A stretch of DNA of 64,000 bases from assembly GCA_910589415.1 (NCBI GenBank), contig OU342635.1:1488001-1552000 (forward strand). The letters run 5' to 3'. Below the pieces are notes generated by a model. It searched no databases and was not told the origin of the DNA. It was given only the letters and a program-made list of their open reading frames with translations. This document shows positions 1-10,733 of the stretch, piece by piece. The DNA comes from Malachius bipustulatus (Eukaryota > Arthropoda > Insecta > Coleoptera > Melyridae). Position numbers and translations under genes: made by a program. Within the stretch, counting starts at the first letter, position 1. Each line of letters starts with the position of its first letter.

Positions 1-427
1 TCAAAGACAGAACGCTACTGGCAACACCTATAGCTGGCAACTGGCAACATAATTATGTAATATCTTTACCTAGCACATCCGTCACCACACGCGCCAGTAA
101 ACTAATACTACCCCCCCCCCCCTACCTAAAAGATGGTTGTGGCTGAGTCCTTCCACTTTCCATTAACAATATCTTTTACCTTTCCCACCGGTAGTTGGCC
201 TATCCTGGCTGTAGGGTGGATGTATATTAAATAAATAAATTATTAGGTTAATTTAATACTTGCAGTTTACGGCATAGAATAACATTGTGGATTAGGTATT
301 GGATCAACTTGTCTCATGATTTTGATAATGAACATTCCCTAACAAAGTTGATGAATTTTGTGCAAATCCTTTATCACCACACTGTATTTTGATCGCATAA
401 ATTTATGTTAGCTATATAATTACAGAG
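1..427. other. Upstream region of the SMYD4-like gene, no gene seen
   Basis: AT-rich sequence with a run of C at about 109-122. The bases just before the first ATG at 428 read ttacagag, so a non-coding 5' exon could splice in here; its donor was not identified. No recognisable element was found. Confidence 0.4.
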
Positions 428-3400
428 ATGTTCCCATTACATTTACTGCAAGATTCGTGGGATGAAGAAGTCAGTTTCTCGAATCTCCAAGACTGCAGTA
501 AAATGATCTGGAGGGATCTGCAAATGTCTCGCAAGTTGCCTGATACTCTCAGAGAGTTTAGCCAGCTGAAAACCAACCCTCAGCAAATTAACTTCGTCCA
601 GAAACTACTGAAGAAGTATGACCTTGCCAAGTTTTACAAGAGTTCAGAAAAAAGTGAACATGAAAGCAAAAGGTTGAGGGAGGTTGGTAATGTGACCTTC
701 AAAGAAAAGCGTTTCTTCTCAACCAGCAAGACGAGTCTTTATGAACAGGCTGCTGTGGAATATACGAAAAGTATTGCTTACGCACCCAAGGGCAGTCAGT
801 GCTTAGCGATGGCGTACGCAAACAGATCTGCTGCACTATTCCATCTAAAGCTGTACAAGGAATGCGTTCAGGTAAGTTAGTTGAGTTGGTAATGACAGTG
901 TGTGTTTTAAGTCAGATTCGTTTGTTTCTAGGACATCGACAGAGCCTATGAACACTATCCACTTGTTTTGAGAAGTAAAATAATTAACAGAAGGAATGCA
1001 GCACTATCTTTGATGAACAAACGAGTACTACTTCAATACCATACTCCGACACCTGAAATGTTGCAAGAAAATAAAAACGAATCAATCGATTGTGCTTCGA
1101 ATGCGATAAAAATTGAAAAGACTGCCGATGCTTGCAAGATTGTCGCTACACGAGACATCAATGCTGGTGAACTACTAGCTATAGAGAAATCGTTAGTTTG
1201 TTTTCCATTGAATAATAATAATGGAAAGCAGCCGTCATATCTTCTACATTGCCGCATCTGCTTGAATTTGTGTGTCAACCTCATTCCTTGTGATTACTGC
1301 GTTCAAGAACTCTTCTGCAGCGAGAGTTGCAAAAGCCTCTCTAGAGATCTTCCTCATAAGTATTTATGTGGAATGATTAATACTTTGTATTGTTTAAGCG
1401 GTCACTACATTCAACTGGCTCTGACTTTGGCTTTGAAGATTGTTTGTGATCAAAATCCTAATATGGGCTCAGACGCAAATATGAATAAGAATTCGGATCG
1501 GTAAGTGTTGAAAAATTGTTATAGATCCTTCAGGACTTAGTTTTGGTCCTGACATTCCTACCGTCTTGTATCCTTCATCAGTGCGTATTCACTTTGACTG
1601 AACCATTTACTTTTTTTTTTTGTTTAATTTATCCCCTAGTTTTTGGAATCACAGCTACCTAATTATTCCTTTGCAGAAATCTCCAAGAGATCAGGTAGAA
1701 AATTATCGAGCGGTTTGCAATCAGTATATGTACTGCCTAAGATTTTTGAGTGTATGGTCAATGATTACTTAATGTGGGACTGTAGGAACATAGTATGTGA
1801 TCGTCAACATGGTTTCTCAAAGGGAAAGTCTACTGATACAAATTTGATTGTGTGTAGTAATTTTATTGCTGGTGCCATAGAATGAGGACAGATTGATTCT
1901 GTTTATACAGACTTCTAAGACTAAAATATGGGGACTGCATATTACAGTTGATCATCGCCTGCTATATTCCTTGGTAAACTTCTTCAATGTAACTTCTACT
2001 GCCACCTAACACAGTTTTCGGTTATTATTTCTCCACCCTGTTTATTCTCATTATTTACATTTGAATGTTTATTTTTTATTTAAATGTTTTTTCTTCATAT
2101 TGTAATGTTGTTACTCTTTATTATTTCAAATTAAAAGTCTTAAAATAATCTGTTCTCTAGTCAAACTCTCTTCCTATGGCGCTCCAATCTAAACTAACTT
2201 CAGTGTCTTCCTTACTCTGTGGTGCTTAAGCCTTCACCGACTTCCAATCTACAACTGACTTTGAGCTAGTACCACAACCGCTCTTATATTCTAGACATTT
2301 CTGACCGTTTCACTGATGACTCCAGACGCAGGCAGAATGGTCTGGAACGTCACTCGTCACGGCCACACGCTTTTTCGAACATGAATGTGACATTGACAAA
2401 TCTGTCATGTTAGCCAGAACTGTTGATTAACTATTCAAGAAATGTAAACAATCCTTCCTTCATTATAATATTATCATCACTACCAGCATGGGTTTTATGA
2501 ACCATCGGGTTTTTATCTTTGAAGCTTGATTGCATGATCTTTATTTCTTAATATTATATTTTTCTTTTCTTGCTATTGTCAGCTGATTTCTACCCTCTAG
2601 TTGCTGCTCTAGGCGTGTATAACCTTTTCAATTAGGAGATTGTTATTCTGCCTCGATTCCACCACCAATAATCTCATCAACACAACGACATCATCCTCAA
2701 GATGCTCATAAGAATAGACAATTCTTCAGGTTTTTGTTCCAGAGGTACTGAACCACATTTGCACAAATTCTCCCTGTTTTTACTTTACCAATACCCTTCT
2801 TATGCCATTCTTATGCATTTTTTTCCCATTCCGAGTGACATTCTCCTGTGGTTTATCAATAAAAAAAGAAAAACAAGGTTTACACTATAAGACCTAATTG
2901 TAATTACAATTTTAATTTTACAGATTAGATGAAGTCTTGAAACTACCTACAAATGAATATAAAATGTCTTTAAAAGTCCGGTTCAAGCTTGCTCTTGAGG
3001 CAGGTGCAGTCTTTCAGCTGATGCTTACTTATTCTTCTGTATTCCGACAGTCCGCGGTAAACAAAGGAGTATTCAAGGATCAGCTACTGAAGAGTTTTTA
3101 CATTTGCGTGAGATATTTCTTACCGATCAATAAAATTACTCGAATAGTGTCACCTGAGTGTGTGCATGTTGAAAACATTGGAACGGCTTTATATTCGTTT
3201 AGTTCGCTATTCCGAAATTCTTGTGTGCCAAACACCAATTCGATAATGTATGGCACTACCAGAGCCACTTATGCCACTGAGAAAATCAGGAAGAATGACG
3301 AGATTTTCTCTCAACACGCGTAAGTATTTGTTTTTTTGTTCGCCATCTGAGCGGTTCTAGTGTTGCTGAAAACAATCCTTTCAAATCGCTGTGAAAAAAT

Positions 3401-3830
3401 TTATAACATAAATCTCCTTTGTAGGATTAATCTTATTGCGGCAAAATTTCCAGCAGTAAGACGCAAAGTCTATCTTGAAGTATACAGAGGATACGTTTGT
3501 AACTGTGCTGCTTGTGTTGAAGAATGGCCCGTCGAATATAATTTGTTGCCCAGAGATTCCAGGATGACGGCAAAAATGCAACTTGTAACTTCAGAATTAA
3601 ATCACTATATGACTGAATTGCAATGTGAACACACTTTGGGAAATCCCATAGGCAGTTTTGTAATTGGAAATGGCTTTAGTTTTGACAGGTTTAAAACTCT
3701 AACGGAGAAATTGATGTTAATGGCCAATGAGAAGATTAAAAAACCTTCTGAGGCATATTTTGAGCTTTGTAACTGTATTTTTTTCTTGTTTTCATTGAGG
3801 GGTAACACTCATTTCGTGTTACCAAATTAA
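428..3830 (+). CDS. SMYD4-like TPR/MYND/SET-domain protein
   Basis: Four exons join in frame: 428-871, 932-1500, 2924-3319 and 3425-3830 (604 residues; phases 0, 2, 2). Residues ~65-165 form a TPR-like helical region (AYANRSAALFHLKLYKEC). A SET N-terminal segment follows (TRDINAGELLAIE). A MYND zinc finger lies near residues 255-295, with CRIC, CDYC, CSESC and H...C ligands. The SET C-terminal part lies near 424-468 (GTALYSFSSLFRNSCVPN), and a CNCAAC post-SET cysteine cluster near 495. This order matches SMYD4/SmydA proteins, known as lysine methyltransferase-family proteins acting on histones and other substrates. The usual NHSCxPN is NSCVPN with H replaced by N, and the usual catalytic YG after GEEI reads SQHA, so methyltransferase activity is doubtful. 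Intron 2 holds a retroelement fragment. A poly(A) signal lies near 4135. Family call is firm; the activity call is inference. Confidence 0.85.
1640..1980 (+). mobile_element. Jockey-like non-LTR reverse transcriptase fragment in SMYD4-like intron 2
   Basis: The translation resembles the part of a reverse transcriptase around the fingers (PKIFECMVNDYLMWDC, then CDRQHGFSKGKSTDTNL). A frame change leads to a decayed continuation of the type ...DHRLLYSLV. Stops and shifts make it non-functional. It lies wholly inside the second intron of the SMYD4-like gene, same strand. Confidence 0.65.
2160..2420 (+). repeat. Interspersed repeat, LTR-like, related to 16120-16440
   Basis: Both this segment and 16120-16440 carry a diverged series of matching words in the same order: gtcttccttactctgtg, ttc..c.tcca, ctctta...tctagacatttctgac/tctagaaatgtctgat, then cacgc..t.tcgaacatg. 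At the second site a short gag-like ORF lies just upstream, so these could be LTR-derived. It also contains a decayed hammerhead-like core at 2313-2350. Confidence 0.4.
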
Positions 3831-5015
3831 TTTGGTTTTCCAATTTTAGTTGAGTGTTTTTTTTTTTAACTCTTCTGTGTGTTATGGGAATGTTTGGTCA
3901 ATTTACTAGCTTACTTTTTTTTTGTTTTTTATGCCAGTAATAGTGGCTCCATCTAAGTCAGTTTATTATATATCTCGCATTTAATATTATGTAATGTTGT
4001 TTAAGACTCCGTTTAACTAAGCAAAACTTTGAATACATACCATTATGTTATATTCAGCATTAGAAGTTTTTTTAATTTTAGTATTATTTATAGTTATATC
4101 TATATCCCAGATCAAAATTGTTACTGACAAAATTAAATAAAGATTACAAAAAATGTATTTTCACACATGTTTCATGATGGACAGGCGATATACTCTTCTG
4201 GGTTGTGATGTTCCATCCCAAGTTGTACATACGAAAAAGTAGGTTTTTTCATTTACCAAATTTGGAAAATTCTGAAGGGAGAAGATTCCTCTACCAAAAT
4301 GGACAAAATCTAAAGGAAAACTAAAAAAAAACAAGTAGGTCTGTTGAAAAATATAACTTGCGAAAATAACCTTTGAACTGATCATTTATTATTTGACATC
4401 TTGAACTACGCTATGGGCTGGCTAACTCTAAATTGAGCAGCAGTAGAAGCAAATTTTGTATATCATTCCTGATTGATTGTAAGTACATTATCCACTCTAA
4501 AAATTGGGACTATACATTCTGCTTGTGCATAAAAAATGTAATTATTCACTTTATCATCCATTAATTTTTTTATTACATAATTTGGTTTTTGTTAATAAAA
4601 AAATCAAAATTAAATTCAAGCCATTAATAATTATAGAAGTGCTTAATACATTATTATATTAACATTACTCATTTGAGAGCTTTAAAATCCCTTACAAGAA
4701 ATTGAAGCCCTTTTTTGCATTCATAATTCCAAAGCTCTTTTATAAAGGAATTCAAGCTACAAGCCTTTGTTTTAAAAAGGGCTTCAAGCCATAGAATTGT
4801 AATTCCTAAAAGGGCTTGAAGTCCTTTTGCAAGCCACAAGCCCGCCCAGCTTTGAGCATACATAGGTTTGGCTTTTTGTTGTGATATAAATTTAATATCC
4901 TGTATTGTGGATGATAGAAATGTTTGGTAAGACAATTCAACTATACTACTCTAATTTGGAAGGGAAAGTACTCCTCTCTATCCTACACCGTGTTGGACTT
5001 TGGGGGATAGAAAAT
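3831..5015. other. Intergenic, 3' side of SMYD4-like gene
   Basis: Contains the likely 3' UTR and poly(A) signal (aataaa near 4135) of the upstream gene. From about 4675 to 4860, imperfect direct and inverted repeats occur around words such as agggcttcaag and ggcttgaag. No gene seen. Confidence 0.4.
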
Positions 5016-5019
5016 TTAG

Positions 5020-5680
5020 GTAGAAGACTCGAGCGAATATGTTCATCTCTAGACAACCAAAAGGCAGCGAGGCCCCACAACATACCAAGAATTATCGTCC
5101 TGAAAATGTATTTTCCAGAACTGGCATCTGTATTTTGTCAGCCGTTTGATATGACCAACCAGTCTGGTGTTTTTCCTCAATCCTGGAAGTCTTCCCATAT
5201 ACAATCCATTCGAAAAAAGAGATAATAGAACTCTGCCGAGCAACTCTTAGCTTATTGCTCTGCTTACTCGGTGATGGAGAAGGTTATTAATTAATAAATT
5301 CTGTCTCATCTGGAGTAATGGTCTCAATGCTCACCAGTACAGCGTAAACAATTGACCACCGACTCGATTACTTAATCCGACACACCTCTGGAATTCATTA
5401 GCCTATTGCTTTGCTTCCTCGGATCGCCACGGTGATTGACAATTCATAAATTCTGTCTCATCTGATGGAGGAAGATGGCACTCTGAATGATCACCAGTAC
5501 AGTGTAAACAATCGACCAGCGATTCGATTACTTAATCTGATACACTTCTAAAATTCATCCGTTGAAAAGTTTTGGGAAGTTCGGGGTGTAGCCTTGGGAC
5601 ATCTTAAAGGCGTTTGATAGAATCTCACATGAGGTTCTGCTTAGTAAACTTCCCTTTTATGTTATTGTTATCTTCTAACT
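5020..5680 (+). mobile_element. Degenerate non-LTR retrotransposon fragment
   Basis: Reads as a decayed reverse transcriptase: DNQKAARPHNIPRIIVLKMY, then a SGVFPQSWKSSHIQSI-like block, and after frameshifts a KAFDRISHEVLLSKL-like block near 5605-5660. The middle part is duplicated: 5250-5395 and 5400-5565 share the same ~150-bp text (attctgtctcatctg...tcaccagtacag.gtaaacaat). Multiple stops show it is dead. It abuts the Tigger remnant at ~5690. Confidence 0.6.
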
Positions 5681-6120
5681 CTTATATGCGACCAAATTTT
5701 GACTTTGGATGTCAGCGAGAATATCTTCTTCATTTGCAGACACGGACACAGCCAGATTATCGTCTATCTCGACGAATTCCTCTATTTCTTCCTTTGATAA
5801 AGATGAAGCAAGTAGTCGTGTTAGTTGAGCGAGGGGGATGTCTTCATCTTCATCATCTTCGTTATCAGGTGTTGAAGATTTGGTTGGTAGAGAAATATCA
5901 CCTTCAGTAACACTTGGCTATTGTTTTTTGTGTGACTTTTTCCCAAGTGTGATTTTTATCATTAAAATGGCTTCAAGGACATTTTTGTGTCCACCTTTGT
6001 CAAGATTTTGAAGCATTTGCAGCACTTGTAGCTTTCTGTAGTGAGTTTTCAGAGCTGAGCGTCCCAGTTTCGTAGCCATTTTTCAAAAATCTAAGAAGTC
6101 ATCCAAGATTTTGTGTTGTT
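5680..6120 (-). pseudogene. Tigger-like (pogo superfamily) transposase, C-terminal remnant
   Basis: On the minus strand the text reads GRSALKTHYRKLQVLQMLQN, then NVLEAILMIKITLGKK, then after one stop DDEDEDIPLAQLTRLLA and EEFVEIDDNLAVSV. These correspond to the C-terminal part and acidic tail of Tigger/jerky-type DDE transposases. Stops interrupt it. It is the downstream half of a gene split by the insertion at 6121-10733; the N-terminal half is at 10734-11676. The central catalytic part between ANMTG and the YYRKL-like block is missing. Confidence 0.65.
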
Positions 6121-6544
6121 TTAACCCTTAGTTGGTAACATACTTTTTTTCACTTTATAAGTAACATCCGTCTCTCAGTCGGTGATCATATTACAGTTCC
6201 AGCATTATAGGTAACATCCGTCGCTCAGTCGGATGAGGTATTATTATAATATGTATAATTACATATTTATTCGAATGTATTCTAGTAAACACAAATATAT
6301 TTTATTAAAACAAGACTTATTTCATTTTTATACATTTTTTTATTCTATTCTATTCTATTCTATTCCTTTATTCGCCATTTTAAAGAACACACAACATATT
6401 TACATGGCTCGTCGTTAGTGAGTACAGTATTTACAATAACAAAAACAGTAAATTGACACTACGAAATTACAAAAAAAAAGTATTGCACGTCTTAACACAT
6501 CTATAGACTATAGACGACATCCGCAGGGCTCCGTGCTCACATCG

Positions 6545-9508
6545 CTAAGCTATAGCTCCAGAAAATTCACCGAATTCTATATAGGCATGGTATTCGTCTA
6601 ATGTATAAAAGATATTCGAGGACAGTATAGTCTTTATAGTAATCTTAAACTGATTTCTGCGTAAGCTCCTAATATTTGCGGGAAGAGCGTTGTAAAGGGA
6701 GCAGCCAGCATAGACCGGAGACTTCTTATAATTTAGATGTTTAATCTTGGGCATATGAATCAAGTTATTTGCTCTAGTCGAATAGCCATGAACTTCATTT
6801 CGTTTTACAAAACTCTGCAAGTTATCATACGTGGACATTAATATTTTATAAACGTACAATGAAACAACTGTCATGATTTTATGCCTACTGAAAACATTTC
6901 TGCATGTTTCCATCTGTGTCAACCCAAACATTACACGAAGAACACGCTTCTGACAGACAAACACTCTTTTCACGTCAGCTGCCTGACCCCAACAAATGAT
7001 GTTATAAGATATGACTGGATAAATTAATCCGTAATATAACTGTATCAGACGGTTACAGTCAAATATTTTCTTTAACTTCAGCATAGCATAAGAGAGAGAA
7101 TTTAGCCTTGCGCATACACCGTTAAGGTGGTCAACCCAATTAAGTTTTGAGTCAATAATTGTCCCCAAAAACTTGATTACACCTACTTGGGCAATTTTTA
7201 TGCCGTCAAGCACAACATCAAAGTTGACCGGTTCCCTATAAATACCTGTAAATTGCACATATTTCGTCTTAGAGTGATTCAGAACCAAGTTATTAACCTC
7301 ACACCACTTACCAAACTGTACCAGTACATCATTTACCTCCAGGGCAGCCAAATCACTATCTCTGTGGGAGATGACAATCGATGTATCATCGGCATACATA
7401 AAAATCCTTCCCTTGTTAATATGATCCGGCAGATCATTCACGTACAGCAGAAAGAGCAACGGGCCCAACACACTACCCTGAGGAGTTCCCATCCTCACAT
7501 CGTATTCATCGGATACAGCCTCACCCATAGCCACGACCATCCTCCGCCCCGACACAAACGAGGTCAAAAACTCATTTATACGGCCCCTAATGCCGATACG
7601 GTTCAGTTTGTCTGCTATAAAGTTAGGATTAAGGGTATCAAAGGCACGAGACAAATCAAAGAACACACCCACGACACACTCACCATCATCTATTTTCTCG
7701 CTGATGTACTGAGTGAGTCCCCTGGTGGCTGTTTCAGTAGACAAAAGTGTTCTAAATCCATGTTGACTTTCTGTCAAGATGCTAAATTTCTGCAAAAAAT
7801 CAATTAGTCGGTTATAAACGGCCTTCTCTATTATTTTTGAGAATGGACTAACCAATGAGATAGGTCTATAATTTTCAGTCAAGTGTCGATCTCCTTTTTT
7901 AAATACTGGTATGGTTTTAGTTAATTTCAGCACGTCAGGAAACTCACCCACCCCAACAGCTATGTTTATAAGTTTTGCCATGTATTCCGATATATCCCGG
8001 GAGCATGCCTTTAAAAGCGTCACAGGCACTTCCTCAATACCCGCCGAAGCATTCTTCAAGTTTGCTATTATAATCGCTACCTCGTCGGCAGTGACTGGAC
8101 GGAAGAACATCGAGGCAGACTGTAGCCGGCCAACTGTGCATGAAGCACCAGGGACCGAAAAACGCGACGCAATCCCGACTGTCGCGAAGAACCTGCCAAA
8201 CTCATTCGCTATACCCACGTGATCCTCAACTTTACCCAACTCAGTTTTGAGAGTGATGGGAATGTTATGTCTGGACTTACCAAGCTTATTATTTACTATC
8301 TTCCAGAATGCTCTAGGTTTATTACCTGAATTGTCTATCACAGACATATAATAATCACTTCTAAATGTGTCAAGTTTTTTATTAAACTGCCCTCTAAAGC
8401 TCTGATACAGATCACCTAACCATTGGTCTCCTAGGATCTTTTTCACCCAGTTTAAGAATTTTAAGTTATGATGACATTTTTTTAGTTCATCTGAATATCG
8501 AATAGTCACTCGATCATGTTTACCAACTTTCACACACCTTCTAGGAAAAGCCACCTCAAAACACCACATAAAATGAGACCAAAATTTACCGAAAACATGG
8601 TCGACATGTGAATATTTACCATCATCAATATCTATCTCTGTCTTATTGAATAAATATCTAAATTCTGATATTGCTCCCTCTGTAATCATCCTTTTGTATA
8701 CAAATTCACTGTCATTATTATCACCTTTGCTACCGTTCCCATCCTGCACCTTCCACCAGATTCTCTGAGCCAGATGATCAGAGATGCCTAGTTCCATTAC
8801 TTTACATGGTAAATCTTCCCGGAAGTTAGTTACGATATAATCTAACTGTGATCCCTTCCCATTAGTATACCTGGTTGGTTCCCTAACATGGTTCCTAAGT
8901 CCATATGACTGGAATACGTCAAACAACTGCTTGGTGTGTCTGTCATCCGCGTCCTCCCCGTGAATGTTCAGATCGCCACAGAGAACTATGAATTGATATT
9001 TATTTATTATGCGAGTAATTAATGTTTCAAGCCTTTTAAAAAACAAGTCATACTCACGACTACCAGATGATCTGTAAATTGTTACTATGCAAGCTACTCC
9101 CCTGTATACAACACCCACACACTCGAAGTGTGTTTCCTTCGACATCTCAGCAATCCATCCCATAGGAGAACAGAACCCTGCAGTGTCATCCCTAACCAGA
9201 AGCGCCACCCCGCCGTGCTCTCGCTCGACTCGGTAGTACTGCTCCATCATTGTGTAACCTTGAATTTGGATATCACTTTTTTCTCGCGTAATCCATGTTT
9301 CACTCAGGCAGAGAAACTGGGGACGATCTCTCTCTAGTTGCACCTCCAATAAATCTGACTTGTTGAATAAACTTTGTATATTAAAGTGAACAAGGGAACA
9401 TGTATTTTCTGTACCACAGTCTATCAGGACCTCTCGCTCATCTTCTCCGGGGTAAAACCCGAGTCTCTCCGCCAGAAATATCTGCGAACCGCCGCCCCAA
9501 CTGGCCAC
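6545..9508 (-). CDS. CR1-like ORF2: endonuclease / reverse transcriptase
   Basis: About 987 residues open. The N-terminal APE-type endonuclease shows FNIQSLFNK, LCLSETWI (catalytic E), LCGDLNIHGED, SQLDYIVT and a terminal SDH. The reverse transcriptase shows QHGFR, FFDLSRAFDTL, GTPQGSVLGPLLF and the YADD active site (FMYADDTSI). A thumb-like C-terminal part follows. It makes the nick and copies the element RNA at the target. The open frame overlaps ORF1 by 85 bases and has no ATG before the endonuclease (first codon GTG at 9508), so translation probably depends on reinitiation or frameshifting from ORF1. All signature residues are visible; no internal stop. Confidence 0.9.
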   Translation of the reverse strand: MASWGGGSQIFLAERLGFYPGEDEREVLIDCGTENTCSLVHFNIQSLFNKSDLLEVQLERDRPQFLCLSETWITREKSDIQIQGYTMMEQYYRVEREHGGVALLVRDDTAGFCSPMGWIAEMSKETHFECVGVVYRGVACIVTIYRSSGSREYDLFFKRLETLITRIINKYQFIVLCGDLNIHGEDADDRHTKQLFDVFQSYGLRNHVREPTRYTNGKGSQLDYIVTNFREDLPCKVMELGISDHLAQRIWWKVQDGNGSKGDNNDSEFVYKRMITEGAISEFRYLFNKTEIDIDDGKYSHVDHVFGKFWSHFMWCFEVAFPRRCVKVGKHDRVTIRYSDELKKCHHNLKFLNWVKKILGDQWLGDLYQSFRGQFNKKLDTFRSDYYMSVIDNSGNKPRAFWKIVNNKLGKSRHNIPITLKTELGKVEDHVGIANEFGRFFATVGIASRFSVPGASCTVGRLQSASMFFRPVTADEVAIIIANLKNASAGIEEVPVTLLKACSRDISEYMAKLINIAVGVGEFPDVLKLTKTIPVFKKGDRHLTENYRPISLVSPFSKIIEKAVYNRLIDFLQKFSILTESQHGFRTLLSTETATRGLTQYISEKIDDGECVVGVFFDLSRAFDTLNPNFIADKLNRIGIRGRINEFLTSFVSGRRMVVAMGEAVSDEYDVRMGTPQGSVLGPLLFLLYVNDLPDHINKGRIFMYADDTSIVISHRDSDLAALEVNDVLVQFGKWCEVNNLVLNHSKTKYVQFTGIYREPVNFDVVLDGIKIAQVGVIKFLGTIIDSKLNWVDHLNGVCARLNSLSYAMLKLKKIFDCNRLIQLYYGLIYPVISYNIICWGQAADVKRVFVCQKRVLRVMFGLTQMETCRNVFSRHKIMTVVSLYVYKILMSTYDNLQSFVKRNEVHGYSTRANNLIHMPKIKHLNYKKSPVYAGCSLYNALPANIRSLRRNQFKITIKTILSSNIFYTLDEYHAYIEFGEFSGAIA

Positions 9509-10479
9509 AGTTCATTGTCGTACACTTTGTTTACATACTGAATCGGGTATGTAAGCCTGAATGACGCAGAATATTCGCTCTTTTTCAGAGTCTCGCATTT
9601 GAACTCGATGTCTGGAGCTGTTTTTCCCAAGAAATTAACAACGTCCGCTTCATCAGTATCAGGATGCATCCTGTATAAATGTAAATAGCCATTCCTTGGC
9701 ACAGTCTTAACCTCACTATTGACAGTATTATTTGATCCAATTATAGTAGGTCTGGATCGCCTTTTATCGCTATCTACTCGTCCCTTATCAGTAGACCGCT
9801 GGTTCACTGCTGTCTTGTTACCGTCATCGTCGAGTAGGCCTAAATCTCTCTTATTGCGGTTCTGAACTACTTTAGCTGTAGCGAGCGCATAATTCAGTCC
9901 TCTGCCACTGCTGTCACCTCCGTCAACATTAGTAGATCTTGCTTCTCTCTCCACACTAGTTTGTGTTCGGTCGCACAGTTTGTTGCTGTTCAAGGCCGTT
10001 GGATTTACCTCTTTATTTGTACTCCTTATCACAATTTCAGGCTTTTTCAGCTTATCTACCTTGATGGTCCGCCTCTCCATATGCTCGTCATTCGCTGATT
10101 TCTTATTTCTTAACAAATCTATTATGCATTGTTGATCTCTCAATCTTGATTCGAGACAATCGTTTAATTTACCTAGCAAATCTACCTCCCTTTTCAAGGA
10201 ATGAACCTTCATAGTTATCTCAATGACTGTACGCTCATCTTTACCAGCTGTACTGCGAGAACAGGAATCGCCGTCTGTCGCTGTTGGGTTGCTGTCTAAT
10301 TTTTCTCCATGATTAAATAACTTGCTGAGAAAATCTTTCACTATTTCACTGTTTAAGTCTTTGGGTACACTCTTGGTTAAAATAATATCTATTAAAGTAT
10401 TTTTATTTAGCTTATTTAGCTCCTTATTAAGGAGCTCTCGTTCGCGTGTACTTAAAGCGGCGGCCATCTTAGTATCCAA
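9424..10479 (-). CDS. CR1-like ORF1 nucleic-acid-binding protein
   Basis: 351 residues beginning MDTKMAAALS. The first ~150 residues are charged, with a likely coiled-coil segment (VHSLKREVDLLGKLND). The middle is Lys/Arg/Ser-rich and low in complexity. The last ~80 residues form an RRM-like domain (YLHLYRMHPDTDEADVVNFL ... WPVGAAVRRYFW), as in ORF1 of insect CR1/L2 elements. Expected role: RNA binding and RNP formation. The 3' end overlaps ORF2 by 85 bases. Confidence 0.8.
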   Translation of the reverse strand: MDTKMAAALSTRERELLNKELNKLNKNTLIDIILTKSVPKDLNSEIVKDFLSKLFNHGEKLDSNPTATDGDSCSRSTAGKDERTVIEITMKVHSLKREVDLLGKLNDCLESRLRDQQCIIDLLRNKKSANDEHMERRTIKVDKLKKPEIVIRSTNKEVNPTALNSNKLCDRTQTSVEREARSTNVDGGDSSGRGLNYALATAKVVQNRNKRDLGLLDDDGNKTAVNQRSTDKGRVDSDKRRSRPTIIGSNNTVNSEVKTVPRNGYLHLYRMHPDTDEADVVNFLGKTAPDIEFKCETLKKSEYSASFRLTYPIQYVNKVYDNELWPVGAAVRRYFWRRDSGFTPEKMSERS

Positions 10480-10733
10480 TATATATTTTATATATTATAC
10501 CTTTAAATTCACCATACTTTCGACCAACAGCCGACTGAGAGATGGACTGAAATATATCGTTCTGAGTAACACCCGTCTCACAGACGTATTTTCGCGAAGG
10601 CGGCTATGGACTTTTTGGCAACCAACTAGAACATACCTAATACGAAATTTTTGTACATTCATTCGTTTGGATTCAGCGCAGCATCAAAACTTGGCATCCG
10701 CCTCAGAGTCGGATGTTACCAACTAAGGGTTAA

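Larger units (their letters stand above)
6346..10500 (-). mobile_element. CR1/L2-like non-LTR retrotransposon, nearly intact
   Basis: Contains ORF1 (9424-10479) and ORF2 (6545-9508) on the minus strand. A ~180-bp 3' UTR ends in a pentanucleotide tail, ttcta repeats on + at about 6346-6366. A 3' microsatellite tail instead of poly(A) is typical of CR1/L2-group elements. The 5' end is not certain (about 10485-10510) and no target duplication was confirmed. Both ORFs are open, suggesting a recent insertion. It lies inside the piggyBac-like element. Confidence 0.8.
6121..10733. mobile_element. piggyBac-like non-autonomous element with TTAA target duplications
   Basis: A perfect 17-bp terminal inverted repeat starts CCCTTAGTTGG at 6125-6141 and ends at 10713-10729. 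It is flanked on both sides by TTAA (6121-6124 and 10730-10733). CCC ends plus a TTAA duplication are the hallmark of piggyBac superfamily insertions. Subterminal copies of catccgtc.ctcagtcgg lie inside both ends. No piggyBac transposase is visible: outside the nested CR1-like element only ~225 bp remain on the left and ~250 bp on the right, so the element was MITE-like. It is inserted in a Tigger-like transposase. Confidence 0.75.

Noticed and set aside
1033..1284. Minus-strand frame opposite SMYD4-like exon 2
   Set aside because: Opposite a clear MYND/SET coding exon; shadow.
7187..7807. Plus-strand 206-codon frame
   Set aside because: Opposite the reverse transcriptase of the CR1-like element; shadow of conserved coding.
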